Assembly: GCA_911728435.2 (NCBI GenBank)
Contig: OU452208.1
Coordinates: 2,666,001-2,730,000, forward strand
DNA: 64,000 nt
DNA from: Apoderus coryli
Taxonomy: Eukaryota; Arthropoda; Insecta; Coleoptera; Attelabidae
Reading direction: 5' to 3'
Numbering within the stretch: the stretch's first letter is position 1; every line of letters begins with the position of its first letter. Under the pieces are notes generated by a model. That model saw nothing but the letters and a program-made list of their open reading frames with translations, made no database searches and was not told the DNA's origin. Below, in pieces: positions 22,149-32,900 of the stretch. The position numbers and the translations under genes were made by a program.

Positions 22149-23029
22149 GTCGACCCATGCCTCGGTCTGGTTCTACTGAATTAGACTGAGGCCATGCTAA
22201 AGTAAACAAAATCCCTTGTGTAGGTAAAACCAGTCATTTTGTCCGCTATGCCACGAAATTATTTTTCATAAATTGTAGTCCAACAGCGTGAGGTCTGGCG
22301 ATATAGGAGGTCAACTAATAGGACTACCGCGACCAATCCAACGTCCTGGAAACCTTTCATCCATATGTTGCTTGACCCGACGATCGAAATGGGCAGGTGC
22401 TCCGTCGTGTTGATAATACATTTCAATTGTGATGTTTAAAGGAATCTCCTCCAATAGCCCTTGCAATTCATTTCCTGAAAAATTTCAGTAGTGATCCCCT
22501 GTAAGACGATGTTACATTAGCACTTGGAAGCGTTCCGGTCTCGCATCAGGGTTTGTTGAAAGCTCTGATGAAGGCTTTGCTGTTCCGTGTTCTTTCATGT
22601 GCCAATCGTTCATTTCAGCAATCGTTGTAGCATTCCCATTATAAAAACCATACATAACCATATTGATGTATCCGAGATGTAAATAAATGTGTGGCCTCTT
22701 CGAAAATTAAAATGATACAAATCCGAAAGTTCACGATGAATCAATGTAACCTTTTATACTGACACTAATAGGATAGTGACAGCACATTAATCAAAAGCAA
22801 ATATTAATATCATTTATTACAGGAAAGCTGCAATGCAATATTTTGTTTTTGCCTTATAACTTGAAAACAAATGAATATTGGATAACAACATTTGAGTTTT
22901 TTCTTATTATTGTGATGCATAGATTACACCATTAGAGTTAGGCCCATTCCTCCCGACTCACCCTGTATATATACTTTTTAACATTACTAATAATAAAGAG
23001 TGTATAATAAATAACATTAGATACATTAC

Positions 23030-23281
23030 CTTGTTTCGACTTATTCCATTAACGGGGAATGTCAAACTATCTACTGACACATCCCCATATCGTCCCACAT
23101 GCCAGACAATTACTGTAGCGACCGGCGCCATCTCTGCACTAAGAGCTATTGACATGGTGCTGACATAGTCATTCATATCTTCATCGTCTACTACGAGTAC
23201 AATACCTTTCGCCATAATGATATAATTGAATCTGTCAACGTAATAGTTGCTACGAATATGGAATATCATATATTCTCCCAC
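23030..23281 (-). CDS. Mcr: Mcr exon: MG domain (MG6 region)
   Basis: The exon reads VGEYMIFHIRSNYYVDRFNY, IIMAKGIVLVVDDEDMND and STMSIALSAEMAPVATVIVW, then HVGRYGDVSVDSLTFPVNGI. It is the macroglobulin domain with the 'M.P.+.++V+......G+.+.DS+.+PV.....' pattern that precedes the bait region. Acceptor TTTTCAG at 23287-23282, donor GTAATG at 23029. Phase 0 at both ends, 84 codons. Confidence 0.95.
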
Positions 23282-23749
23282 CTGAAAATTAAAAACCAGA
23301 AATTTTTGAAAATATTGCATTATTTGCAACTTTATAACTATCACAAATTGAATGCAAGTCAATGCGAAGAACATCTCGAATTACGGCAAAATTTTGATCG
23401 AGAAGTACATTATTTAATATTGTAACGAAGAAGAGAAGGAGAACACCTCTTGGCAACACCGCCTAGTAATACTCGAGCTAGTTGTGTCTAGGCCGCGCAT
23501 GGAATAAAATGGAAGAGACTAGAAATGTGCACACAATAACTTCATTATTTCAGACGGAACAACCTGTATCTACTGGTATATATCTATTTGGCTTCCCTAC
23601 TTCTTCACTCTCACAGTTGCCAATGACTAAAGTTAATCCTGGATTTAAATATATGATTATTTTTAAAACAATTAATCGCAGCTTTACATTATGCCGAACG
23701 ACCCTAAGTTCATATATATAAAATAAATAAGCAACTTGTCTTGGCACAT
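23282..23749. other. Intron without a recognised feature
   Basis: Intron between the exon at 23281 and a LINE remnant. A 79-codon frame at 23482-23721 has no resemblance I can name and is most likely chance. Confidence 0.35.
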
Positions 23750-25790
23750 TATATAACTCTATCTTTCAAGGTCACGCAGCTAACAGTCTAACAGTAACTG
23801 TAGTCACGAGGTGGAAAATACCCACCAACATTAAGTGACAGACAGACTAAAAATTTGTGGATACTCTCAAGACTTTTTATTTGAATAAGATAATATATGG
23901 GTGACCAAACAATTGATGCGTATGTATTCCAATTTGGACCTCACAAAAAAAAAATATAGTGGCATAGAATAAATAAACAGAGAATGTGATATTGCTGGGG
24001 GGGAAGAGATTGCGCACTCAAAATCGCCATGTTTTCTTAGAAACTCATTGTCGTCGGGATATTTTATTTGTGCTTTGCCATTTCAAGTGATTTGTTTTCC
24101 AGTGCCATAGTATTCTGTGTTATATAGTTATATTATGTGTTTTTGTTTCATAAACTTTTGAGAATGATATTATTTATTTTGAAATGCAAAAAAGCAGAGA
24201 CGAAGTGGTTTGTGCTGCGAAGAATTGCAGGAATAAAGATTATAACTGCACTTTATCATTCTTTAGTTTCCCGATGGATAGTAAAAGGTTATGATATTTA
24301 TGTAGTATATGAATTAGATGCATATAAAATTAGAATAAAATAATATCACATAGGTACATTAAATCAAATTACCAATTGTTATTTTGAAAAACAAATATTT
24401 CTAAACAAACTGTTTAAAAGATTGAGCTTACTTGCCTAAAAAAATCACACAAATTTTTTAAAAAACATGAATAACTTCGCTTAATTTCGCAATTAATGGA
24501 TTGTTACAGTTGTGGGAGTACAGTATCAAACAACATAATATGTCATTTATTTTAACACGCACATTAAACGAAGATGTCTTAGAAAAGTTTATCGGATCAA
24601 TTCGACAGCAAAATGGTAACTGCGTAAACCCAACGGCTTTGCAATTTCAACGCTCGTTTAAAAAACTTGTATGCGTTAAATTAATTCATTCGGGTTCAGG
24701 AAATTGTGAGGGTGATGCTGACAACTATTACTTAAATTACAAGATATTCAGTCTACAAATGCTATGGAAGACAGTCCACCCTCACAATTCTTCTGTACTG
24801 CTGAAACTGAGCCCGTCATAGATACTGATTACCATAGTAATGATATTTTGCAACAAAATTTTCAAAGATATGTATGTGGATATCTAATAAAGAATTGTAT
24901 TCAAATACACATCTGTGATGTATGTACGAAGTACGCTAAATGAGTAGAATAATTAGATGAGTCTTCACTGTTTTGCTACTTCAAATTATACGAAAATACA
25001 AATTTGTATGGTAATTTAATAACGCCACATGACAATTTTGTACAATACATTTCCACATTAGCAAATATATTTGAAAATTGTTTAATTAAGTTAAATATTA
25101 TTAATACTTTTATTAATGTAAGCCAAAATGTAACGTTTGAACATCCATGTTCTAATTTTCCAAAAAAATATGTTACCAAACTATATTTTAGGTGAAGGTT
25201 ATTTTATGCATTAAAATTAATCAATAGAAATTTTAAAAATATAAAAAAAAATAAAATGATTATATGGAAACACGAATAAAAGTAAAAAAGTATTTGTTTG
25301 TTTTTATAATTAATAATGATGTAATTCTAATACTCCCCTGTTCTTTACCTATCCTGTAATTTCAATAAAACGTAAATACGGATCTGTGGTTTATATTAAA
25401 AAATGGCTACCACTTGCCTCGCACAGGACAATAGAAAGTGGTGGGAGTGCATATTCTCTTTATTTATTCTATGATAGTGTTCTAAGACATTCAATTCCTA
25501 ACATCTTCATAGCGGCCGCAGACACATGGGAGTTATAATCATTGAAGGACAAATCTCTGTCAATATAAATGTAGAGATCTTTAACTACAGTGCATCTCTC
25601 CAATGTCATCCCATTAGGCATATGCATATAGACGTTCACCACTGGTTTAACAAGCTTTCTAATTGTTATTAATTTACATTTAGCTGCATTCAGAGGAAGT
25701 CTGTTCAGAGCACACCATTCAGATAAAATATTCAAGTCACTGAAGTCGATCACAGTCGCCATCACAACGAATAATCCGACATACTTTCAA
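23750..25790 (-). mobile_element. CR1-like LINE C-terminal remnant, split by a P-like element
   Basis: Minus-strand text on the right (25765-25474) reads LSEWCALNRLPLNAAKCKLI, then VVKDLYIYIDRDLSFNDY, and stops at the P-like terminus. It resumes at 23955 with VRSKLEYIRINCL and further down a decayed GGYFPPRD. This is the ORF2 region after the RT palm, as in 35798-38665. The insertion interrupts it between the '+AA.+MLG' helix and 'VRSKLEY'. Confidence 0.7.
23963..25473 (+). mobile_element. P-element-like (THAP) transposon, internally deleted
   Basis: Terminal inverted repeats CATAGAATAAATAAAcaGAG (left) and its complement CTCTTTATTTATTCTATG (right) flank 1.5 kb. ATAGTGG on the left and ATAGTGT on the right look like the 7-8 bp target duplication of P elements. 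Near 24200-24290 a frame reads VVCAAKNCRNKDYNCTLSFF then SFPMDSKR, the start of a THAP zinc finger. At 24537-24700 SFILTRTLNEDVLEKFIGSI, QNGNCVNPTALQFQRSFKKL matches the P/THAP9 transposase RNase H tail; HICDVCTKYAK and KKYVTKLYFRVR follow. Most of the catalytic domain is missing. Confidence 0.8.
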
Positions 25791-25849
25791 GTTCACGTTG
25801 CCTTGGATTGGTTTTTTACCAATACTGTATAACCATTATTTGCGACTCC

Positions 25850-27700
25850 AGGTGGATTTGGTGACATTAGACAGATGGGTGGTGCTGTCACAATAAACTG
25901 CCTTTAAATTCCAGCAAATGTGAAATCATGAATATTACTAAACGCCGTGAACCCATTGTGTGTGATTATACCATAAACGGCTCTAATCTTCGGAGGTGCT
26001 CAATTAAAACGGACCTTGGTGTGACTGTTGATTGTATGTTGACAACTATTTTGAAAGAAATAATTTATTTTCTCCGAAACAATTTGGATTTAGACCGAAA
26101 CTTAACACCGTTTCAGCTATAGAAAACTTTATAAATAGCGTTATAACCGCTTTTGAGAGTAGAAGGCTTGTGGGGGCTTCTTTTCTTGATTTAACAAAGG
26201 CGTTTGATTGCGTTTCACACGATATCTTGTTGGGTAAACTGGAGCGATACGGTATGAGTGCGAATTCGATTCGTTTGCTGAGTTCCTATCTCACTGGTAG
26301 GAATGTCGTAACGATGTTTGAGTCAAAGTCTTCTCCGCCCTTGTTGAGCTCTTATGGAGTCCCACAGGGCTCGGTGCTCGGACCTCTATTGTTTTTGATT
26401 TTCATTAATGATTTACCGCTACATCTGCCATGCTCTGACCTGACATTGTTTGCAGACGATTGAAGCTTGAAGGGTGAAGTCTCTTTTAACGTTTTGAAAT
26501 CAGCATATTATGGCCTTTTTCACAGTGTGGCTTCATATGCTTTGTCAATTTGGGGACACTCTTGTCATGCTAGTCGGGTATTCGCAATCCAAAGACGAGT
26601 GGTGCGAATAATGACAGATTTAAAGTTTAGAGAGGATGTCAGACCTAAATTTAAAGAATGTAAAATAATTACACTCCCGTGTCTCTATATCTACAATTCA
26701 ATTATGTATGTGAAAAATAATTACAATCTGTACATAAGGCATGATGAAGTTCACAACCACAATACCAGAAACAAAAATGACATTCTTCCTGAATATATGA
26801 GGTTGGGTAGAAGCAGAAATTCTGTGAATTATTATGGTCCCACATGCTATAATCATTTGCCAGATAGTTTGAAAACACTGAGCCTTGTAATGTTCAAAAA
26901 TAGATTGAAAAACTACTTAATTGACCAGGCTTTTTACTCCATTGATGAATTCCTCAGCACTGACTTTCTGTTTTGATTAAGTTATATACATTTCTATGTT
27001 TTTATGTTGTGTACTGTAATATTTTAATATTTAATATGACTTGTGTAAACCTTTTTTGGTAGTGACATGTAATGACAATAAATAAAAAAATAAAAAAAAT
27101 GTAATCAACATAACCCAGAGAGCTCTTCGTACACTTGGATTTATTACCAGTTGTTTTAAAGATCCAGATTGCCTTATTAAATTGTATCACGCACTTGTCC
27201 GATCTAAGTTGGAGTATACATCAGTCATTTGGGCTCCAATATATCAAGTTCATACTAATAAACTGGAAAATGTTCAACGCAAATTTCTAAAGCATTTGGC
27301 ATTTAGGGTGGATGGACATTTTCCTGAACGTGGCATTGATCACTCGCTTCTCTTAACAGAATCTCGTAGAAGAGTAGCATATCAGTTGATGCTTTTTAAG
27401 TTAATCAACGGCCAGGTCGATTGTCCCTATTTGCTGGAGAGCATTGATATGAATGTGCCACAATATAATGTGAGATCCTCATATTTATTCAGAAACCCTC
27501 AGACATTTAAACTACGAGAGTAGCGCGCCGATAACAATGGCCCCGAGTTTGTCAAATGAATACATGATGATGTAAAGCTGATTCCATTTAAGAAAATGTT
27601 GTGTAGTCTTATTAATATGTAATTATCAATTTATTGTTATTGGTTTGCCTTGTAATTGGGTGTACGCCTGTTAGGCAAATAAAGCATTATTTATTATATT
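25850..27700 (+). mobile_element. CR1-like LINE C-terminal fragment, split by LINE copy B
   Basis: The left part (25860-26030, +) reads LPLNSSKCEIMNITKRREPI and RCSIKTDLGVTVD. The right part (27105-27520) resumes with NITQRALRTLGFITSCF, LYHALVRSKLEYTSVIWAPI and NVQRKFLKHLAFRVDGHFPE, ending at TAG 27521. The 3' UTR runs to about 27700 with TAGGCAAATAAAGCATTATT. The two halves are consecutive in the family protein, which shows that 26032-27100 is a later insert. Confidence 0.8.
26032..27100 (+). mobile_element. LINE copy B: RT palm and tail joined across a deletion
   Basis: Close relative of copy A (15590-17290): QFGFRPKLNTVSAIENFINS, SFLDLTKAFDCVSHDILL, GVPQGSVLGPLLF and LFADD. Directly after FADD comes an in-frame TGA (26461), then the C-terminal domain (LKSAYYGLFHSVASYALSIW, CYNHLPDSLKTLSLVMFKNR) to the shared end SIDEFLSTDFLF. 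The sequence between FADD and the tail that copy A keeps is missing here, and the tail that copy A lost is present. The 3' UTR ends in (AATAAA)n near 27095. Confidence 0.85.
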
Positions 27701-27905
27701 CAATTAACCGTAGACGGGTTGTTATATATGAGTCAAACAAAGCGATCCGGTTTTATCGTCTACAGCGGAAACTCATGAAGAAGCGATCAAGTTTTAAGGC
27801 TTGAATGCTTCAGATTGTCAGTTTTTAATTCAATATGAATTATCAAAATATAGATCAATAAATAGCTTCTATAACTGCAATTTTATTTTGTTACATATTA
27901 CTTAC

Positions 27906-28039
27906 CTTTGGAGTGACCGTACTAGTAGTAACTTTAATGTGCTGATCATTTTGACTGACATGGGACAACATAAGTAATTCTGCTTGTGCATTTTGAGCGG
28001 TATAATCATCTCTAAAATTAGCTGTTATTCTGATTGAAT
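27906..28039 (-). CDS. Mcr: Mcr exon: MG5-MG6 linker segment
   Basis: The exon reads SIRITANFRDDYTAQNAQAE, then LLMLSHVSQNDQHIKVTTST and TPK, the strand pair leading into the next macroglobulin domain ('+.+.T....V.GE'). Acceptor TTGCAG at 28045-28040, donor GTAAGT at 27905. In phase 1 (A|AT), out phase 0. The upstream intron is 18.2 kb, the largest in the window, and holds the nested CR1/Pao and piggyBac elements. Confidence 0.9.
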
Positions 28040-28129
28040 CTGCAAGAAAATACATAATTATCAGTATAGATATATAACTTATATGACAGAGCTTATGAAG
28101 TGCTAAGTTCAAAGTGCTAAATTATAGTA

Positions 28130-28620
28130 ATAATAATAAATGGCCTTTATTGAATGAAAAATACAACAAAAATGAAAAATGCCTAATTAATATAAAAAAA
28201 CAAGAATAATTATAATTAATATAACAATAATAAAACATAATAATTAATGTAACACTACAGTCTGGCGAAGTCTAGCTCGAATGCATATAATACTCAACGA
28301 AACTACAGTGAAAGAAAATTATATAAATATATGAGTAAAGAGACTACACAAAAAAACACAACACAAAAATAGTCAGAATGAACTGAGGGAAAGTTATATG
28401 GAGCGGACATCACAGTAACTGGCTCCTAATGAGCAAATTCCTCACACGCGTCCTAAATGGTTCAAAACTATACATCTGAGTGAGAATAACCAGGCATATT
28501 GCCGTAAAAGTAAAAGTTCTACGAAATAGAGCAGTGTGATGACGTGGCAAAGATAATTTAACAGTCGACCTAAGTACTAAACCAGATTGTTCCAGATTGT
28601 AATTTTTCCATAATATCCAT
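28130..28620 (-). mobile_element. 3' end of a 5'-truncated LINE
   Basis: Minus-strand text at 28600-28420 reads TVKLSLPRHHTALFRRTFTF and FEPFRTRVRNLLIRSQLL, the ORF2 C-terminal tail of the jockey/CR1-type subfamily. The 3' end is at 28130-28150 with TAATAATAATAAATGGCC. It ends close to the 5' edge of the full-length element that follows. Confidence 0.7.
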
Positions 28621-29017
28621 AATAACCATTATAGGTATATCTATTGTAGTAGTAAATATAAACATAGGAAATTGTGTGTTCCCCGGATTTTCGGAGTTGT
28701 AGTTTGATATACAGACTTTTATAAATCGAAATTTATATCCGCGGATTCATCTGAATTTTGAGTTTCTATTGTGCATAATTAAATCGAACTTGCAGTTTGT
28801 TTTTGCTGTGTAAACTACTATAATTTAAATGAAAGATTGTGTTAATTGGAAGTAATAGACATATACTTGTTATCTAGATACCTACATATTTAAATACCTA
28901 CGCGAGTTTTTTTTTTTTATTTTTGTTTTGTTTTGTGTTGCTTTTTATTGAAGATTGATATACCTACTTGAATCGCCTTTTATTAAATACGAGGGATTAC
29001 TAAAATATTCCAAGAAA

Positions 29018-29793
29018 ATGTCACAGCGTGACAATGTTTGCAGCCAGCATATAACCAAGAAGCAATATTCGATTCTGTGTTATTCCTGTGAGGTATGGAG
29101 CCATATTAAATGTGTGGATATTTCTGTGTCCCAAGTCAAGTATTTTGAGTGTGAACTTAAAAAAGCCAGCGGTGACAGATGGAAGTGCCCATCTTGCCTG
29201 AGAGACATTGTTAGACGCTCCCAGGTTACTCGAAAATCCTTATCTGGTGGCGGCATATCATCTGGGCCGTCATCAGTGTCTGCGCCTGCAACTTTGGATG
29301 ACGTTATGGCTACACTGAATGAAATGAAACAACTATACGAGAACCTCCTAGGAAGATTCAATGAGCAGCTGGAGGCGAATAGGATTCTGAGAGCGGAAGT
29401 CACAAGCTTGAAGAATCAAGTGAACGAGTTGGAAGCTCAGACTTCTCAACCTGCCAATACCAGTGAAATTAATGAAGCTGAGTTCTTGCGGGAGTGTCAT
29501 GAAATTGAGAAACGCAAACATAACTTGGTGTTGTTTGGTCACACGGAGACTGATAGCGAGGATATAAAGAGTGAGGTTGTTGAAGTGTTGCGGGTGATTT
29601 GTCCTGATTTTGATGAGGGAACTGTCGATCATGTAGTGCGACTGGGTCGCCGAACTGAAACTGCGGCGCGTCCTCGACCTGTCAAAATTAAGCTGAAAGA
29701 TTTCAATATTGTATCAACAGTATTGAGACAGGCCCACAAGTTGAAATCTAGTCAGCATCGAGGGCATCTCGCTTTAAGTTCTGATAAAACGCC
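29018..29793 (+). CDS. LINE ORF1, 5' part: PHD-like finger and coiled coil
   Basis: Starting at the Met of MSQRDNVCSQHITKKQ, the N-terminus has a PHD-type zinc finger (C..H....YSILCYSCEVWSHIKC, then WKCPSC). A coiled coil follows (NEMKQLYENLLGRFNEQLE and RAEVTSLKNQVNELEA), then a nucleic-acid-binding segment (RKHNLVLFGHTET, VDHVVRLGRR, PRPVKIKL). PHD fingers occur in ORF1 of CR1-group LINEs. The upstream Met at 28955 is less likely. The frame is cut by Pao at 29793; beyond it the LTR adds a spurious tail ending at 29830. The remaining codons resume in frame at 35663. Confidence 0.85.
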
Positions 29794-29971
29794 TGTAAAA
29801 ATTTATCATCTATTTTTGTCTATAATTTGATATTTTATCAGATTTATATCAACTGACAAGTTACATCAAATTATTATTTTTTATTCTCTATTCAACTACT
29901 ACTACAGGATGATAATATCAACAAATACAAACAATGATTATAAAATTATAATTCATAATAAAAATTCGACA
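29794..29971 (-). repeat. 3' LTR of intact BEL/Pao element (left side)
   Basis: 178-bp LTR, identical by eye over its whole length to 35480-35657. On the plus strand it starts TGTAAAAATTTATC and ends AAAATTCGACA. ACGCC (29789-29793) precedes it and recurs after the other LTR, the 5-bp target duplication. A purine tract GGGGAGAA lies immediately inside (29972-29979 read on the minus strand), the expected polypurine tract. Confidence 0.95.
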
Positions 29972-29994
29972 TTCTCCCCATCGTGCAAACTGTT

Positions 29995-32900
29995 TCAGTT
30001 TTCACCATGAACTGTTACATCTAATTTACAAACTTTGGTGATAGGACGGCGATAAACACCAGAGGCTGTTCGAACTTCTATTACTCTAACAATCCCATCT
30101 TTTCCTGGATAAACAGCCGTTATTCTACCTAATGGCCATTTATGTCTTGGAAATGTCGGGTCTATAACCACAACAACGTCATTTACTTGAATGGATGAAT
30201 TAGTGTCGATCCATTTACTTCTTTTTGTTAAAGTGGGTAAATATTCTTTAACCCACCTGGTCCAAAAACTGTCGACAATTTGTTGAGTCTTCTTCCACAA
30301 CTTTCTAGGATTTACGTTCTCAAATTTTATTGGTAAAGAATCACGTTTATTTCCTAACAACAAATGATTAGGTGTTAAGCATTCTTCATCAGATGGATCT
30401 ATTGAAACATACGTCAATGGTCTATTATTCACTACATTTTCAGCTTCTGCGAAAACAGTCTGTAGTACTTCTTCTCTAGGATTTTCTACTGTTAAAACAT
30501 TCTGTAAAATTTTCTTCACTGACCCTATTAATCGCTCCCAACAACCTCCCATGTGTGGGGCTCCAGGTGGTATAAAATGCCATTCTATCATGTGTTCCGA
30601 AAGTTTTGTTCCCATATTTTTGTTATCTATATTTTTCCAAAATGATTTTAGTTCTTCTGATGCACCTCGAAAATTTGTTCCATTGTCTGAATAAAGACAT
30701 TTAATTTGACCTCTTCTTGCCATCATCCTACATATAGCCATGATTGTGCTGTCAGTTGTAAGCGAATGAACAATTTCCAAATGTACTGCTCGAATCGCCA
30801 TACAAGTAAATAGTGCTCCCCATCGTTTTTCTTTTCTTCGTCCAATAGTTATTGTCATGGGACCGAAAAGATCTAAACCACAGAAAGTAAATGGTGGCAT
30901 ATTAGGAGTAATCCTACTTAGTGGAAGTTGTCCCATTTGAGGTGGCATAGGTGTCACTTTTCTAATTTTACAAATTTGGCATGATTTAAAACCATCTTTA
31001 ACTGCTGCTCTGCCTTTCAAAATCCAAAACTTCTGTCTTAAATTATTCAACACAGACTCTACGCCAACATGACAATTTTGTTCATGATGATATAAAATTA
31101 ATAATTTTGTCAATCTGTTTTTTGGATCTAAAATGATTGGCATTTTCACGTCGTTTTGTATCATATCACTCTGTCTTAAACGTCCGTTCATACGAATTAT
31201 ACCCTTCTCATCTAAAACTGGCATTAATTTGAATATTCTTGAATTTCTATCAACGTTTTTATTATTTTTTAATTGTATATATTCTTCTGGAAAACTTTCC
31301 TGCTGGCTAATTTTCAAAGAGTATAATTCAGCATCGTGATATTCATTGCACGTTATTTCTGGATAATATTCAATGTCATTGCCTCGTACCTTATGAAGTA
31401 ATTTAAAATAATATTTAAAAACCCACGCTGTTGCTCTAACAAATCTTCTCCATTTTGAAAATCGATTGATATTTGGAATTATATTAAAATTTTCTGTAGT
31501 GTAACTCATAAATAAAGGATCTCGTTTCATTTCTTCTCGATCGTATGTTTTTAGTTTGCAAATATCCAATTGCTTAGGCCAAAATTCTTGTGAACATTTT
31601 AAGAACTTAGGTCCATGAAACCATTGTTCATTATTACATAAATTTATTGAATTTGCAAATCTCGTACATAAATCAGCGACATTCTGATCACCTGGAACGT
31701 ATTTCCATTGGTCGAGTTTTGTTAGTTCCTGTATTTCACCAACTCGATGAGAAACAAATTGTTTATAATTTCTTCCATCCCCGTTAATCCAATGCAATAC
31801 TGTTTTCGAATCTGACCATAAATAGGAATTATTGATATTGAGTCCCGATTCTTTTCTGATAGTAGTTAGAAGTCTACTACCCATTACTGCAGCCTGCAAT
31901 TCTAGCCTCGGTATAGATAGTGGTTTTAGAGGACATACTCTTGCTTTAGAAGAAATAAGGCAAACTTCAATTTGATCGTCTAAAACTATTCGTAGATACG
32001 CTGCGCATGCAAAAGCTTCTTCGCTTGCATCACAAAAAATATGTAAATCTATAAACCTAGCACTTCCCAATGAGTAAAAATAACATCTAGGTATTTTTAA
32101 ATCCTCAATGTGTTTTAGATCCTTTAACCAAATTAACCAATTTTGAAAAATTCGATCAGATATAATTTCGTCCCATGTAATTCCAGTTCTACAAATTTGT
32201 TGTAAAATAATTCGTCCACGTATAACTAAATTAGTTAGAAAACCAAGCGGATCAAAAATTGACATCACAAGCTTAAGAACTTCTCTTTTTGTTGGTACTT
32301 TCTGACCTGCTACTATGTCGTCTTGTACTTTGTGAAATTTTAGTCGAAATACAAAACAGTCGTTTGTAACATTCCATAGAACGCCTAATATTCTATTTGC
32401 TTCACATTTATTCAAATCTTTTTCCAAAGGAACATCAGATACATTATTCGTAATTAGTTTTGAATTAGAAATCCAACTTACAACTTCGAATCCCCCCTCT
32501 CGATGAAGCCGTTTAACTTCATCTACTTTTAAATTTGCCTCTTGTTCAGTTTGACAACAATCCAAATAATCGTCAACATAAAAATTTTTCTCAACATCTT
32601 CAACTAAATGAGGGAAATTCGGCGATTCTTTAGCATTAAGGTTTTTTACAAATTGAGCAGAACACGGAGAACATGTCGCTCCAAATGTCATTACTAACAT
32701 TTCATATTCTTCTATTTCTTTTCTTTTATCTCCATCTCGCCACAAAATTCTTTGCGCACATCTGTCTTCTTCAATAATTTTTACTTGATGAAACATTTCA
32801 CGTATATCTCCACAAAATGCCCATTTCCATCTTCTAAATCTCATTAAGACGCCCGGCAAATTTGTCAAATAATCAGGGCCTTGAAGTAAATTGTCATTCA

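Larger units (their letters stand above)
21521..22266. repeat. Palindromic element 2 (arms about 280 bp) inside the mariner
   Basis: Arms 21521-21799 and 21984-22266 are near-perfect complements (for example GAATTCGTTTTGCTCTTATT against AATAAGAGCAAAACGAATTC). The 185-bp centre has smaller hairpins (ACCCAAATATTTTGGGT; GACGCTAGCAG against CTGCTAGCG). CATAAATTGTAG occurs at 21473-21484 and 22267-22278, a probable 11-12 bp target duplication. Each arm bears a hammerhead-like motif. No protein is encoded. Confidence 0.85.
21111..22967 (-). mobile_element. Mariner-like transposon carrying a nested palindrome
   Basis: Inverted ends of about 110 bp start TACAGGGTGAGTCGAGAGGA at 21111 and end in TCCCGACTCACCCTGTA at 22967; inner parts (GTTATCCAATATTCATTTGT at 21180 and its complement at 22870) also pair. 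Minus-strand text reads RFPGRWIGRGSPISWPPI-like then SPDLTLLDYNLWGWLK and ALRKRSRKCLEVNGGNF, a mariner DDE transposase C-terminus. The transposase is cut at 21480/22263 by the palindrome; the sequence CATAAATTGTAG borders both sides of that insert. Confidence 0.8.

Noticed and set aside
22560..22600. CTGATGA at 22565
   Set aside because: It lies in mariner coding DNA with no GAAA or hairpin following. Other CTGATGA words at 12016, 37835 and 42243 are simply the FADD/YADD codons of reverse transcriptases.
23482..23721. 79-codon plus-strand frame in an Mcr intron
   Set aside because: No recognisable motif. Likely chance in AT-rich DNA.
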